A stretch of DNA of 64,000 nt from the NCBI GenBank assembly GCA_032629725.1, contig JAFEVB010000002.1, positions 3,968,001-4,032,000 on the forward strand, given 5' to 3'. The position numbers and the translations under genes were made by a program. Under the pieces are notes generated by a model that was not told the DNA's origin, did not search any database, and worked only from the letters and a program-made list of their open reading frames with translations. Numbering within the stretch: the first letter of the stretch is position 1; the number at the start of each line of letters is the position of its first letter. The stretch is from Gremmenia infestans (taxonomy: Eukaryota; Ascomycota; Leotiomycetes; Helotiales; Hamatocanthoscyphaceae). Positions 32,642 through 44,292 of this stretch are shown here, piece by piece.

Positions 32642-34647
32642 ATTGTTGATTCGGCAGATGAGGTTTGAGCGAGTTTCCTGCAGTAAAAAGAGAGGTGGGG
32701 AAGGCTTGAGAAGATATGAGCAGGTTTGCGTATCCAACAGTTCTTATATAATAATGAGCGTCTCGCCTCTGTTGTATCTCAAGTTTCAATTTCATTCTCT
32801 TCAGGAAACTATACAAGCTAAGATATTGCATTTCATATTTGATAAATGTCGCCATAAAGACGAAAACAGAAAGTTTTGGGCACATCTGCATGGATACAAT
32901 TCTACTTCAAGTAACGATCTGCTAGGTCAACGAAGTTGTTGATGAGAATTGGGAAATGGAGCATGCAGTACACAACACGCAGCTCTGGGCAGAGGAGGTG
33001 GTGGCAGGGCTGACTACTAGCAAATTGCCTGCCGAAGCTACTAACTCATATTTGATGAGACGCGGGATAGAAAGAGACAAAAAGATGAACATCAGAGGTT
33101 AGATTATAAAGCAGGGTGCGAAAGAAGAAAGAGAAACGCGTCTCATCTGTGACAGTATGACTACATTACCGTTTATTAGGTTAAGCGGATTATTGATGCA
33201 CCTGTTGACTTACTTGAGCTTTCTCGCATTATCCAAGAGGGGTCTTCTGCCCCTTTCCTTGGCGATACAATAGGGTCAAAGGGAAGAAGATCGTCGCAGG
33301 GTTACTAAATTAAGCCTTCTCATTTCCTAGAGGAGGAGGGCTTCCAAGACTTAGGAGAAGCTAGAGAGCAGCAACAGGACAAGTGGTCACAACACCAACT
33401 ATGATGTGCCTCCTCAAAGTCTTGGCTGCTTTGTGACGAGCCGCTTGATAGTCGCGAGAGATTGTGATCATAGAGCCTTACAACAAGCTAGTCTTTTAAC
33501 TCCGCAAAGGCAGCACAAGCGCTAAATTGAAATCGAGTCGCTCCGGTGTGTTCATGACCAGAAACAATGCTAAAAGGAACATCCTAACCCCCTTAGACTA
33601 GACTTTTATAACCACATCCCATTCAAAAAGGCAATTGCTAGGTATCAACTATTAATACAGTATGCTTACTAGCGACACTTCATGAAAGCGCCATAAGTGT
33701 CTTCAGAAGGGCCAAAACGAAAGTGCTCTTACTAGAAACTTGGACTAGGTCTATTCGTAATGATGAGCTGTTCCCACGATAGCGATGGAAGCAACTAAGC
33801 TTTCACGAAAGTTGAAAGTCACATACAGGCCCAATCTACAGGGACTTTGAAAAAGAGGCTAGCAAGAGAAATCCTCTGCACTACAGTATATGCACCTAGA
33901 AAGTTCGAACCACTGAGTTCAAACGTCATTACTATGTTATGTAACAAACGCGGCTCATGGTGTTGTTACACGCCAAGACAAATCAGATATGGTGCCTTCC
34001 AACCCCGCAATCACGAACAAACGCGGGAACACGCACCGAGCAAGCACACGCAGATCATGTGCATTTATTTTACAGAATGAGTAAGGTAGCGATATTAGCA
34101 GACAATACTTAATCATAAAAAATCAATAGACTTAAAAGTCTTTGCACCTGCATAGGGCTGGGTTCAAGGGTATACAAGCATCATGGGTTGATTAAGCTTA
34201 GTTCTAGAAGTACCCCATATACACTTTTTAGCGTCTTTTGAGTGGGTAAACCCAGCATGCGCAAGGGGGGAAAATTGATCTGTGCCAAGGTACCGCAGTA
34301 TACGATCCGCACTTTCAAAGTGGCGTTTGGGGAAACCTGGGGCCGGGATACGGCTGTATTGGAGAATCGATGCTTCCTCGAGCACGCCACCAGCTCCAAT
34401 CCTCGACCAAATCACCACAATCGCGATGTTGGCTTCAATGGCATCATAATCTTGGATGATTTTCTTTGTTGATCCCAATTCCCGAGTTTCTTCCCCTCGC
34501 GATTGATCACCACTGCAACAAAGCGGGCATGTACTACTCGACTTGTACCTGCGTGATATAAGATCCGTCCCACTGGGTCGCTTCATTTGAAAGTTACAAC
34601 TTCATGTGAAGACTTCTTTCGTCTTCGACCACTTCTTTCATTTCATC
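32642..34647. other. Intergenic, 2.0 kb
   Basis: No gene recognised. Short frames occur throughout, and the segment 33000-33850 looks like scrambled former coding or repeat sequence, but no family or terminal repeats could be identified. The last part is the promoter of the oxalate decarboxylase gene. Confidence 0.35.
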
Positions 34648-36311
34648 ATGAGATTTTCAACGCTCGCGACATGGGCCGGCGCTGCTTCACTTGTGGCTGC
34701 TACGCCGTTGAATGAGGAAAAGGCGGAGAAAAGAGACACGCCGGGATTCACAAGTGGACAGCCAATTGACGGAAATGGAAAGGGAGGACCAATTCTTGGT
34801 AAGACCAAGATGTTCGTCGAAAATTTATAAACTGACAATACTAGGCGGCACAAACCACCAACTCGATCTGCAAAACCCAGATAATCTTGCAGCCCAAAGC
34901 ACTGATAACGGACTTGTTGCGAACTTGAAATGGTCCTTTAGTGACTCAAAGAGCAAAATCTTCAACGGTGGATGGACCCGCGAGCAAGTTGTCACGGATC
35001 TTCCCGCTAGCCATGATAGTAAGTTGCATCCTTAACACAGGTCGAAATGCAAGACTGATTTTCTTACTTTCACAGTCGCGGCTGCGCAGCAACATCTGAA
35101 AAAAGGCGCTCTTCGCGAGCTCCATTGGCACAGAGTGGCAAGTAATAGTTTTTCTATCTCTCTACATCATACTTATGTTTCCGTAGGCCGAATGGGGTTA
35201 TGTCTACAGTGGACAGGTTCTGCTCTCAGCAGTCGACGAGAAAGGAGAATATCAAGTCGACAAGCTCAACGTTGGTGACATTTGGTATTTCCCCAAGGGT
35301 GCCGCTCATACAATCCAAGGTAAGAAATGAAAAATCATTGTAAGATGTGTCAGAACTATCGCTAATCGTCCCCAAAGGTCTGGCGGATGAGAACGAGTAC
35401 CTCTTAGTCTTCGACGATGGTAAGTATTTTTGAACAATGATAATACTATGACTTCTGCTGATATGAAAACGCAGGAAACTTTGATGCCACTGGGTATAAC
35501 TTCCATGAATTATGCTGATGGCATTTGCTAATTAAATCTTAGAACCACATTCATGGTGGATGATTGGGTAGCTCATACCCCCAAGTCTGTCCTAGCCAAG
35601 AACTTTGGAGTTAATGAGTCGGTCTTCACCAACGTACCTGCGACAGATCCATACATCATAAACGCAACAGTTAGCACCGCAGGCCCAACTGGGCCTTCAA
35701 GCGGGCTCACAGGCAACAGCTCATATGTGTTCCATAACTCTGGAACCGCCGCGAGCGTACCTGTTCCCGGAGGGGGAGGTAACCTGTCCATCATCGATTC
35801 GAGAAACTTCCCGATTGCGAAGACAATCGCAGCCACGGTAGTGAGTCTAGAGCCCGGCGCATTGAGAGAATTGCACTGGCATCCAAATGTAAGTTGTTTC
35901 CCAATACAAAAACATGATAAGACCGAAATTGACACAATGGCCAGGCTGAAGAATGGCTGTACTTCCATAGCGGCACTGGCCGCGCGACTGTCTTCATTGG
36001 TGGTGCGAACGCTCGCACATTCGACTTCAGTTCCGGCGATACCGCAGTCTTCCCTGACAACTCTGGTGAGTAAGGACATCTATTTGCGATATAATGATTC
36101 TTACTTTTCAGGTCATTACATCGAGAATACCTCCAAGACTGAGAATCTTGTCTGGATTGAAATCTACAAATCCGACCGCGTCGTAGATATTTCCCTCACT
36201 CAATGGCTGGCTCTCACGCCGTCGGATATCGTGGCTAGCACGCTTAAGATCCCAATCTCGGTTGCGCAGAACTTGAAGAAGGAGAAGCAGTTGTTGGTGA
36301 AGGGAAACTGA
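34648..36311 (+). CDS. Secreted bicupin oxalate decarboxylase
   Basis: Nine exons (34648-34798, 34845-35018, 35076-35137, 35187-35319, 35378-35419, 35475-35493, 35543-35888, 35945-36065, 36112-36311) join to 415 residues. A signal peptide (MRFSTLATWAGAASLVAA) and a KR processing site come first. Cupin 1 has H125, H127, E131 and H170 (RELHWHRVAEWGYV, AAHTIQG). Cupin 2 has H305, H307, E312 and H351 (RELHWHPNAEEWLY, SGHYIEN). These reproduce the two manganese sites of OxdC with their different His-to-Glu spacings. The enzyme converts oxalate to formate and CO2 outside the cell, limiting oxalate or adjusting pH. Exon 3 ends at a GC donor (GCAAGT at 35138), which alone gives the expected spacing in cupin 1. 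Exon 6 is only 19 nt. An upstream in-frame ATG at 34606 would spoil the signal peptide. Confidence 0.9.
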
Positions 36312-37831
36312 TCGACTGCTGAAGCAGCAGAGAGACAAGGAGGAGAATGTGGACGGAGAAAGTATTAAATGGGCTTCGATTGGGGCAGTATTCGTAATCT
36401 ATGATTCTGATGCGGTGTATAACGGCATAGTAATTATATATGAGTCTGAAATACTTTATAATAGAAAGGGAAATCTGGAGATGAGGCATGGCATGTTTTT
36501 GAGACGTACGATAGCTCTTAGCGTATAATTAGTGAGCTTTTAGTGCCATTCTGTAAGATCACGTGTCTCAGCCTCTGTCGCGTACCAAGTAACTACTTTT
36601 CAGTCTTCCTTTTTTCAGTCGATGCTTCGTTATATCCTCTCCGGTGCTTACCAATTTCAAACTCCACCAGCATCCGTCGCATTCGTCAATTCAATGTATT
36701 GGTAAGATTCTATAATAAGAAACGGCGGCAAGCCCCACCTGTGTAAGCTTATCGATACAGGACAAGCAAGGACAAGGACAAGGACAAGGTGACCACGTTT
36801 TCTTGGCAAAGCAAGAGCCTTCTCCCGCCAGTCTCTCTCACCGATTGCTTTTTTCACCATGCAGCAGGTAACATCGCCATGCGGGACTAAAGAGCCTTCA
36901 TCCTTCGAGCAGCCATTCTACGAATAGTCGCTTGAGCATCTGACCAGCCTTTACTACTTGAGTACAGTTGTCACACAACTTGTACCAATGTACGTGCGTT
37001 GAGGGGCACCATCTTCACAACACCTCGCACATTATTGCAACCTCGATGAAGGGCCAATATCTGCAAACGAAAGCCACTCTAGCCATCATCACGAACACCA
37101 CCCACCAACCGGATCCAAAGAAGCTCCCCCTCCTACATCTGCCAACTGCCACACCTGTAGAGGAAGCTCGTTACGTGTAGTCTTCAATTGGCTGCAGTGA
37201 CGGGCAGCATGCTTGCCGATGCAGTCTTTTGGCCCCCCTCCAATCGGCGGTACTTCTGCAGGGCCATGGGTTATGTTGAAAGCCCCCCAAACGGGCAACA
37301 ATGGAGGCTGAGGTGGACCCAACCGTGAGATCCTAGTGAACATATGAGGTGAGCACAGCGGGGAGATCACAGATTTAGGTAGGTAGAGTGTCGATCTTTT
37401 GTTGGTCGTGTCTGTCGCAGCCTCTTTTCGCATCTTCTCTGTTGGCCATACTTTCAACTCATTTCAGTCCTCTTTGAATTCTATACTTCCTACTGTCGTC
37501 TACTGCAATATTCCTCTACTTAAAAACACCTCGCACTACAAAACCGTTGCGCTTGTTATTCTCCAACCCCCGCACCCGCCACGCTTATCTTCTGCGCCGC
37601 AGCTAGCAGTTGTCTAATTGTCAGACTGCCATCGCACCCGTCGTGAGAACTTACGAAAGCCTTCTGGCTGCTTTCTTCCACGGTAAAAGCCTGCGAATTG
37701 ATGGAAAGTTCACCTGGAATGCACGAAATCAAGTACAGGTAGTCCACGGGGTATTTCGTTGCGCTGCATAGCTCTTTACATTGCTAAGCTTGCGAACCGC
37801 CCACCTTTCGAAGCTTCACCAGCGACACACG
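36312..37831. other. Intergenic, 1.5 kb
   Basis: Contains a short tandem AGGACA repeat (about 36758-36790). No gene recognised. The right part must be the 5' region of the Cys-rich surface protein. Confidence 0.35.
36758..36790. repeat. AGGACA hexamer tandem repeat
   Basis: About four imperfect copies of the hexamer in intergenic DNA. Confidence 0.7.
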
Positions 37832-39788
37832 ATGCGCATAGGAGGATCAAGCTGGAGCTGCACGGCCGCAATGGTGGCCGGTTACGTTGGAGTATCATGG
37901 GCAATAGCAACAGGCGATCAACACACGCTAGAAACATCGCGGAATCCGAACTACATCCCTCAAGATCAGTGGCCGGAGCTCGACGGGCAGAAAACAGCTG
38001 TTGGAGTAATACCGGCTGAACTTGCCGCTGGCAATGGACAGAAAACACTAGAATTAGAGGATGCCACCGATGCTATGGTAGCAGGCGTACAACAACTTCT
38101 CGTGACGACAACTATGTACGAGGCTGCCGTGACAGTAACCTATCCGAAGATTACAGAAGGACCTTCTTTGTTGAAGCGAAAGCTGGGCTCAAATCGCTGG
38201 GATTTAATACACGAGGGGATCCAAGGCCAGAAGCGCGATGCGACAGATTGTCCAGCAGACTACAAATTGTGTCCGAAATCTATGAATGGAGGCTGTTGTC
38301 CAAACGATCGAGTGTGTGGTATAAGTAGCTGTCTTCCCACAAGTGCTGGACCAAGTTCAGCGTGTGGCAAAGTGGGATATACCGCATGTGATATTTCGGA
38401 TGGAGGTAAGAAGTTCCACTTCGAAAATCATTTAACAGTAGACTGACGAAAGGGTAGGTGGATGTTGCCCGGGCGGTTATGTATGCGGCCAAGCCGGCTG
38501 CAGTCCTTCTGCTGGAGTTTCCAATACCCAAACTTGTGGAATCAACTCGTACCTTTGCCCAGCATCTCTTGGCTATGGATGTTGTAAGAACGGATTAGGT
38601 TGTGCTCTTGAGGGTTGTTGGACTACCAGTGCTACTACATGGTCAACGACCGAAACCCTCACGACAACCGACGCCAGCTCGCATCCTGTGACAATTACTA
38701 CAGCCATTGTGACAGCAGTCACACCCTCGGCTCCAGCTGGTTCAGTAGTGGTCGAATCTAACTTGATTCCGAAAGTAACATCGACACCAACGGCAATTGC
38801 CAAGACAGATGCTACTGGGACCTCAAGCAGCAATGGACTTTCAAAAGCTGCAATTGGTGGAGTAATTGGAGGCGCAGTGGCATTCTTGGTTATAATTTTA
38901 ATCGTAGCCTTTTTCATACTTCGACGTCTAAACACGGCCATCAAAGCGGCCTCAGACGGCTCCCGGACCCGCGCTTCTTCTAGCGTCCCACGATCAGCTC
39001 CGTCGCGGCCGAGGAACCCCAGGGAAACCCCGGATATCGATGCAATGTCAGTCGACCCGTTAATGATGACCGGGTCAGAGGTCGGCAGCGTCCGCCATGG
39101 GTCCTATCCATCACAAAGCACGATTCATGAATTCGAGGCTTCCCCGCCTATGTTTTCAAGTCCCTTCTCACCGAACCCACCTCCACATACCCACTATCCC
39201 CGCGGTTACCATGCAGTCGCTCCTTCTGAATCGGCTCATTCGAATGTGAGCTCTAATAATAGAAACCCTTCAGTGGAATCTACACCTCCCATGGTCCAGA
39301 CAAACAGAGATTACTTTAGCGTGCCTTTGCGCTCCGAGCGCAACTCCCAAGGATCGCAAGGTAGACGACCGAGCGCGCATGGCAGGAACTGGAGCAATGC
39401 AAGTGAGGGTAGTGAAGTAAGTGCCGTCTCAAGCGGAGCTATCGAGCTAGAGGGAGAGCAGCCGTCTCGGAAATCCAGCATACATAGCGCGTGGCAGCGT
39501 TTTGGGATAGGAAGACTTGGGAGCAAGAAAACAAGCACCACAAGCAATGCTCCTGTTCTCACAGGAGGCCCAACATCAAATAAGCAAAACTGGAACAGTC
39601 CCATGTCTCCGGGCCTAGGCCATATCCCAGAAGCTGGAGAAAGCCGCCACCAGGTCAATACGGGAGCGCTACGAGTAGGCATGGAGGGCTTGAGTGGGAC
39701 TCAGCTCAGAGAAGCTGGGTTGAGTAATTCGCAGCTCAGGGAGATGACAATGTCTGAGCAGGGCCCCCATTTGAAGGAGACGAGTTAG
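37832..39788 (+). CDS. Cys-rich single-pass cell-surface protein
   Basis: Exons 37832-38405 and 38458-39788 (52-nt intron, phase 1) give 634 residues. A hydrophobic leader (residues 1-26) is followed by a region without motifs. Three short Cys modules follow at about residues 140-255: CPKSMNGGCCPNDRVCG, GGCCPGGYVCGQAGC and LGYGCCKNGLGCALEGC. A Thr/Ser-rich stalk precedes one transmembrane span at about residues 322-346 (AAIGGVIGGAVAFLVIILIV). The roughly 285-residue cytoplasmic tail is Ser/Pro-rich. The layout (leader, Cys-rich head, mucin-like stalk, TM, phosphorylatable tail) resembles fungal wall sensors in general form, but the Cys modules are not WSC domains. A sensor or adhesin role is inference. 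The start was chosen at residue 18 of a longer frame because it begins the leader peptide. Confidence 0.78.
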
Positions 39789-40362
39789 TAAAGTAATGTA
39801 TCATCGGCGTGGCGTTTGGGCTGGGAGCATTTTGGACGCGAGAGATACTATGAATCTCGGTTCGGGGAGTTCGTGGAGTACCGTACTACGAGTACTTAGC
39901 TTATTATTAGTGTTTAAATGGATATTGAGCTTCATAGAAAAGAAAGACGAGACACATATATATATATATATTCTCAGCTCGCTCTGGATTTTGCCAATCA
40001 ATGCATGCGTGGAACGTCCTACAGGTAAAAACCTTGCTTTGAGAAAGTGCCGGGGAGAAAGAAGACTAGAACCCACGTGACTAGCGTTGTCCCCTATCAT
40101 GACGTAGGTGGTACGGACGGTCGCATTCCGATTTCTAAAAGCACAAACAAATAAACAAACCGGATCCAAGATGTTTATAAGTCTGCAAAGGAAGAGACTC
40201 TCTTTCCTGAACCTTTGAAAGACAGATCGATCGTATTCTACAACCCATCAATCAATTCGGTTCGTCACGGTTCCTCAAGATTCAAGTTCGAGCATTCAAG
40301 CCCCTCCCGAGAACCCCTGAATACTTCGATACAAACAAGGTTTACCCCTCGTCTTTCCACCA
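39789..40362. other. Intergenic, 0.57 kb
   Basis: 3' flank of the surface-protein gene with a short TA microsatellite (39955-39970), then the promoter of the next gene. Confidence 0.35.
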
Positions 40363-42444
40363 ATGTCCATCATCCGTACAGGGCTTTCCAAGCCTGTGCT
40401 TTTCGCAACAACAACTATCCTTCTCTGCGCATTATGGGAATGGCCTCGCCGCTGGTTTGTATCTGGAGCGCCACTCCTCCAATACCTCATTCTCATCGGT
40501 GATGCAAATGGCTATCGCGTCCTCCCAGCTTTCCAGCTATGGCCGCTGTTCTCGACGTTCAACCTCCTCTACTCCATCTCCTCAACATCATGGCTCCTCT
40601 ACTGGGTCTTTACCTCCCTCTGCTACCCAGCCATCTTCCTGGTGTCTTTATTCCAGTTTAGCACCGTCAGTGATTTCGTACGTCGGAACTTGCGTGCCTT
40701 GTTGAAAGAACTGCATTTCCTCGACGACAAAATCGCCTTCTTCAACATCCCCGCCCTGGAGATCGACACAGAGGTTGACGGTCTCATGGTTCTCCGCGGC
40801 ATCACATTTTCTCTCTCTACGCTAAGCTTCGTCGTTCACGGCGTGGAAGTGGGTATCAAGCTGAGCGATGACATGGAGCTGGCTATCCAGACCGATGAAG
40901 TGGTTGTCAAGCTGTTTCGGGGCATTGAGATTGGCGATTGTTTTGCCAATTTGAAGGGTGGGGAGTTTGAGATGACTTTTGGCGCGCTGGAAGGCAAGAG
41001 TAAGGATGTGGAGGGTGAGGCGATTTTCATCGAGGAAACGCCGCTACTCAGGGCTGCGAGTATGGAGGCGGATAAGAGGAGGCTGGGAAGTATCGATTCC
41101 GAGCTTACGCTTGTGGATGTGAGTGGAAATGGCAATCCTACAGTGTCGAAAGCTGGATCTCAGGAAGGCCATGCAGTGAAGATGACGGCTGAAATGACAG
41201 GTGGACATAAGCCGAAGAATTCATCGATTTCAGGAAGCTTTGACTCTGTCGAAAAGCTATCTCCGGATGATGAGCAAGCCAGTGGGCGATACCAGGATAC
41301 CATAGATTTCTTGCAACAGACGAGTGCCATTTCTGAGGCGAGGATACATGTCAGGGAGCGCAATAGGGAAGCATCTAATTCGGAGCATATGATCGGTTTC
41401 GATGGATCTGACGATAACAACGTCCGAGCAATGATCTGTTCACAAGTCCACCGAACCCCATCCATACCTCACCCCCCAAAGAAATCTATCAAAGTCACGA
41501 CGCTTCAAACTCTCGTTCCACCATATATCTCCCGGTTCCTACATCGCCTTCCGATGCTATACCGTCTTCTACTCAACCCACTAAGCTACTTCCATCCAGT
41601 CCATATCTCATCAATCACAGCTACTGCTTCTGGCCTGTGGATCGAGTCTATGCTCGTCCAGAAGATATTTCAAGACTATGCCTCCCAAGATAGCGAAATC
41701 AACAATCTAAAACAGCGTGTGTCCCACTGGCTCTCCGACGCAAACTTCGCCATTTCCCTCGCCGACATCACAGGCTTCGCGCAAGTCCCGGTCGATCCCT
41801 CTTACGACATCAATTGCCACCTCGCCATCCAAGATGTCATGGCGTACCGCGCGCTACCTCATATATGCGTTTTGAAACAAGTTGTAAGATTAGGAGGAGC
41901 AGACGCGCGTTTCCAAGTCCCTTCCTTCCTGTTACCTCACCACGATCACTTATTACCACCTGTACCAACAACAGAAAAGAAGCATGAGCTCGAAGATAGC
42001 ATTGACTCGGCAACGGGCAAACCCCAAGAAATCCAAGCCCAGCACTCGCTCTCACAAGCCGAAAAAGACGAAACAAACGTCAAGATGTCAGTTCACGCTC
42101 GCCTTCCCGCCTGCTTTGACCAAGAACTCCTCGATTTCCTCGCCGCGCTCATCAAAGCTAGCAAAGTGGTCGAGGTTGAGAAGCAAGGGCGCGCGATGGA
42201 TGAAGAGGTGCATGGCATCAAGGAGTTCAGCAAGGCGCTCAAGGGTGGCTTCAAGGAGGGGGTTAAGAAGGTGGTGGTTGATGGGGTTGTAAATGACAGG
42301 TGGATCGCGAAGCTTGTGGGCAAGGTTACGAGAAAGCTTGAGGTGGCGAGGGGAGAGGCGGGGTATTCCGGGGACATCCCGGTTCAGTTGGGTGTTTATA
42401 GGACGGGGGAGGTAGAGAGGGATGGGGAGAAGATATTACCGTAG
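40363..42444 (+). CDS. Large uncharacterised membrane-anchored protein
   Basis: A single exon of 693 codons. Hydrophobic stretches at about residues 11-26 and 56-100 place the N-terminus in a membrane. A beta-rich block follows (IPALEIDTEVDGLMVLRGITFSL, then VVHGVEVGIKLSDDMELAIQ). A low-complexity acidic and Ser-rich middle comes next, then a second conserved block (HPVHISSITATASGLWIESMLVQKIF, SHWLSDANFAISLADITG). The C-terminal helical region is basic. The repeated alternating beta pattern after an N-terminal anchor is reminiscent of lipid-transfer tubes such as Mdm31 or chorein-like proteins, but I see no diagnostic motif. I regard it as an orphan of Pezizomycotina. Confidence 0.75.
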   Translation: MSIIRTGLSKPVLFATTTILLCALWEWPRRWFVSGAPLLQYLILIGDANGYRVLPAFQLWPLFSTFNLLYSISSTSWLLYWVFTSLCYPAIFLVSLFQFSTVSDFVRRNLRALLKELHFLDDKIAFFNIPALEIDTEVDGLMVLRGITFSLSTLSFVVHGVEVGIKLSDDMELAIQTDEVVVKLFRGIEIGDCFANLKGGEFEMTFGALEGKSKDVEGEAIFIEETPLLRAASMEADKRRLGSIDSELTLVDVSGNGNPTVSKAGSQEGHAVKMTAEMTGGHKPKNSSISGSFDSVEKLSPDDEQASGRYQDTIDFLQQTSAISEARIHVRERNREASNSEHMIGFDGSDDNNVRAMICSQVHRTPSIPHPPKKSIKVTTLQTLVPPYISRFLHRLPMLYRLLLNPLSYFHPVHISSITATASGLWIESMLVQKIFQDYASQDSEINNLKQRVSHWLSDANFAISLADITGFAQVPVDPSYDINCHLAIQDVMAYRALPHICVLKQVVRLGGADARFQVPSFLLPHHDHLLPPVPTTEKKHELEDSIDSATGKPQEIQAQHSLSQAEKDETNVKMSVHARLPACFDQELLDFLAALIKASKVVEVEKQGRAMDEEVHGIKEFSKALKGGFKEGVKKVVVDGVVNDRWIAKLVGKVTRKLEVARGEAGYSGDIPVQLGVYRTGEVERDGEKILP

Positions 42445-44292
42445 TCTTTGGGTGGGGATGCTTTGCATGATGTGGTAACTGGCTTGGCAAGGGCTTCAAC
42501 TTGCTTGGTACGTACATGAAGTCGGGGAGTGATTCCGAGGATAGAGGAAGATGAAGAGGAAGAGGAAGACGATTATGATATACCCCAGAGAGAGATTTAT
42601 AGATTGTGCATGTGCACAACATCCTTAATTAGCATGTCCCCTTTCATAGAAAATAGAATGAGAAATTTGCATTGCATTGCACTATTACAAAAGCTACCGC
42701 GTCTAATTGCCATATTCCCAGACCCTATTTCGCTAAAAAGAAATAAAAAGAAATACTATACAGTAAAATGGATGGCTATTTAGTGGAATTGTAAGTGCAA
42801 GTGGAAATGGAAGTAAAATGGAAATGGAAAGAAGGAACGGGACCGATGAAATTAGCATGCCATCTAGTACTAGTGGAGGTCGTACTGGAAAGAGAAGAGA
42901 GCATCTAGCGAGTAAGTGAGTTGTTTGGGAGCCTAGCTCTAGCTCGAGTATAATTTAAATAAGGCTAGGCCAGGCAAGACAAAGAGGTGAGGTGTCGTAA
43001 TGTGATGTGATGTACTTGGTACGGAACTCGAGAGAGTATGTGAAGTGATATGATGTAGGGGCTTATATATTAGTAGGATGCAAATACATGGGAATCAAAA
43101 TCCGAGGTAGACTGAGTTTAAAAGCCACCTGGTTTTAGAGGGCGCGCCGGGTGGGGATTAAGGTTGTTTTAGAGCTATTAATTAGTGATACCGTGATTTA
43201 TAGCTGATAATATGTTTTGGCTGATTGTTTGATTGGTTAGAGGAAGAGAGATGAATGGGAAATGGTGAGGGAACGGCTGGAATAGAAGGAGTAGGGAATA
43301 TGTTAGAGGCAGCGCCTTGTTTGCTTGCTTGCGGGGAAAAATTAAAATTAGAGGTGGACTTTAGTAAAAATGGCTGGATAGATGGATATGAACAGAATAA
43401 TTAATTAGCAGCTTGTACACTTACTATACATGATTTCCATTACTCATTCACTCTTTAGCAGTCCTACTATACACCTCATATTATAAGACTTACCTTAATA
43501 CTATATATATATATATATACACATGATGCAAGCTTTACTTCCAAGGACCCAAGAAAAATTCTTTCTCATCCCTAAAAAGAACGCACAATACAGAAATTTC
43601 CTCCTCGTTTGCTATGTCTGATGTCATTTCCATACTTCCTAAAGCGCCTCGTTCTAGTATTCTCTGAATGTGAGTCGAAACCGTATTTCTGATAAATTAG
43701 ACCCTACCACTACAAAGGCTTTATACTTCTTCTAGGCAAGTTCCCGTGTCTAAATCTAGGGGACAGCTGTCTTAGGTCCATCGTGGTGCGTACCATGGAT
43801 AGAAGTACACTAGCCACAAGACCGGATATAAGTTGGACTTTTTAGCACCCACCTCCTCGAGGATTTAGTATATCTCGATTACTATAAAAATGGCATGTTC
43901 TTACTTCTATTACTTCTTTCTTTTGTTCTTCCTTTCACAAAAGTCATCGCAAGTCTGCAAGTTAAATCGAAGAAGAGTTTTATTTTATAGCATAATTTTA
44001 AGTCATCGTCGAAACTCAAGAGAACTACTTCTTGGTATCATCGCAAGCATTCTAGGGCAAGAGAAGCACAAATACCAGTGTATAACCCAGACGAGTTTCT
44101 TTAGAACGGGTGAGGAAGAGAAGAGGAAAAGTGAGTTGCACGATATAATTCTTTGACTTCTTTCTAACAAATCGTCAGCTTACGACACCATCTATCATTG
44201 ATCTTTGAGCCAAGGATCCAGAGTTCCGGAGAAGCAACTTTTCATTAAACAGACGCCTCACATCTTACTTTCCAGATCACTGATTCCATCCA
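42445..44292. other. Intergenic, 1.85 kb
   Basis: Gene-free, AT-leaning DNA with purine-rich stretches (about 42530-42570 and 42780-42900) and a TA microsatellite (43502-43519). No frame, tRNA fold or terminal repeat recognised. A non-coding RNA cannot be excluded. Confidence 0.35.
43502..43519. repeat. TA microsatellite
   Basis: Nine perfect TA dinucleotides in intergenic DNA. Confidence 0.8.

Noticed and set aside
33000..33850. Possible remnant of a transposable element
   Set aside because: The segment looks scrambled but shows no terminal repeats, target duplication or recognisable protein relic.
34164..34586. Minus-strand frame of 140 codons upstream of oxalate decarboxylase
   Set aside because: No motif and irregular composition, and it occupies the expected promoter of the neighbouring gene.
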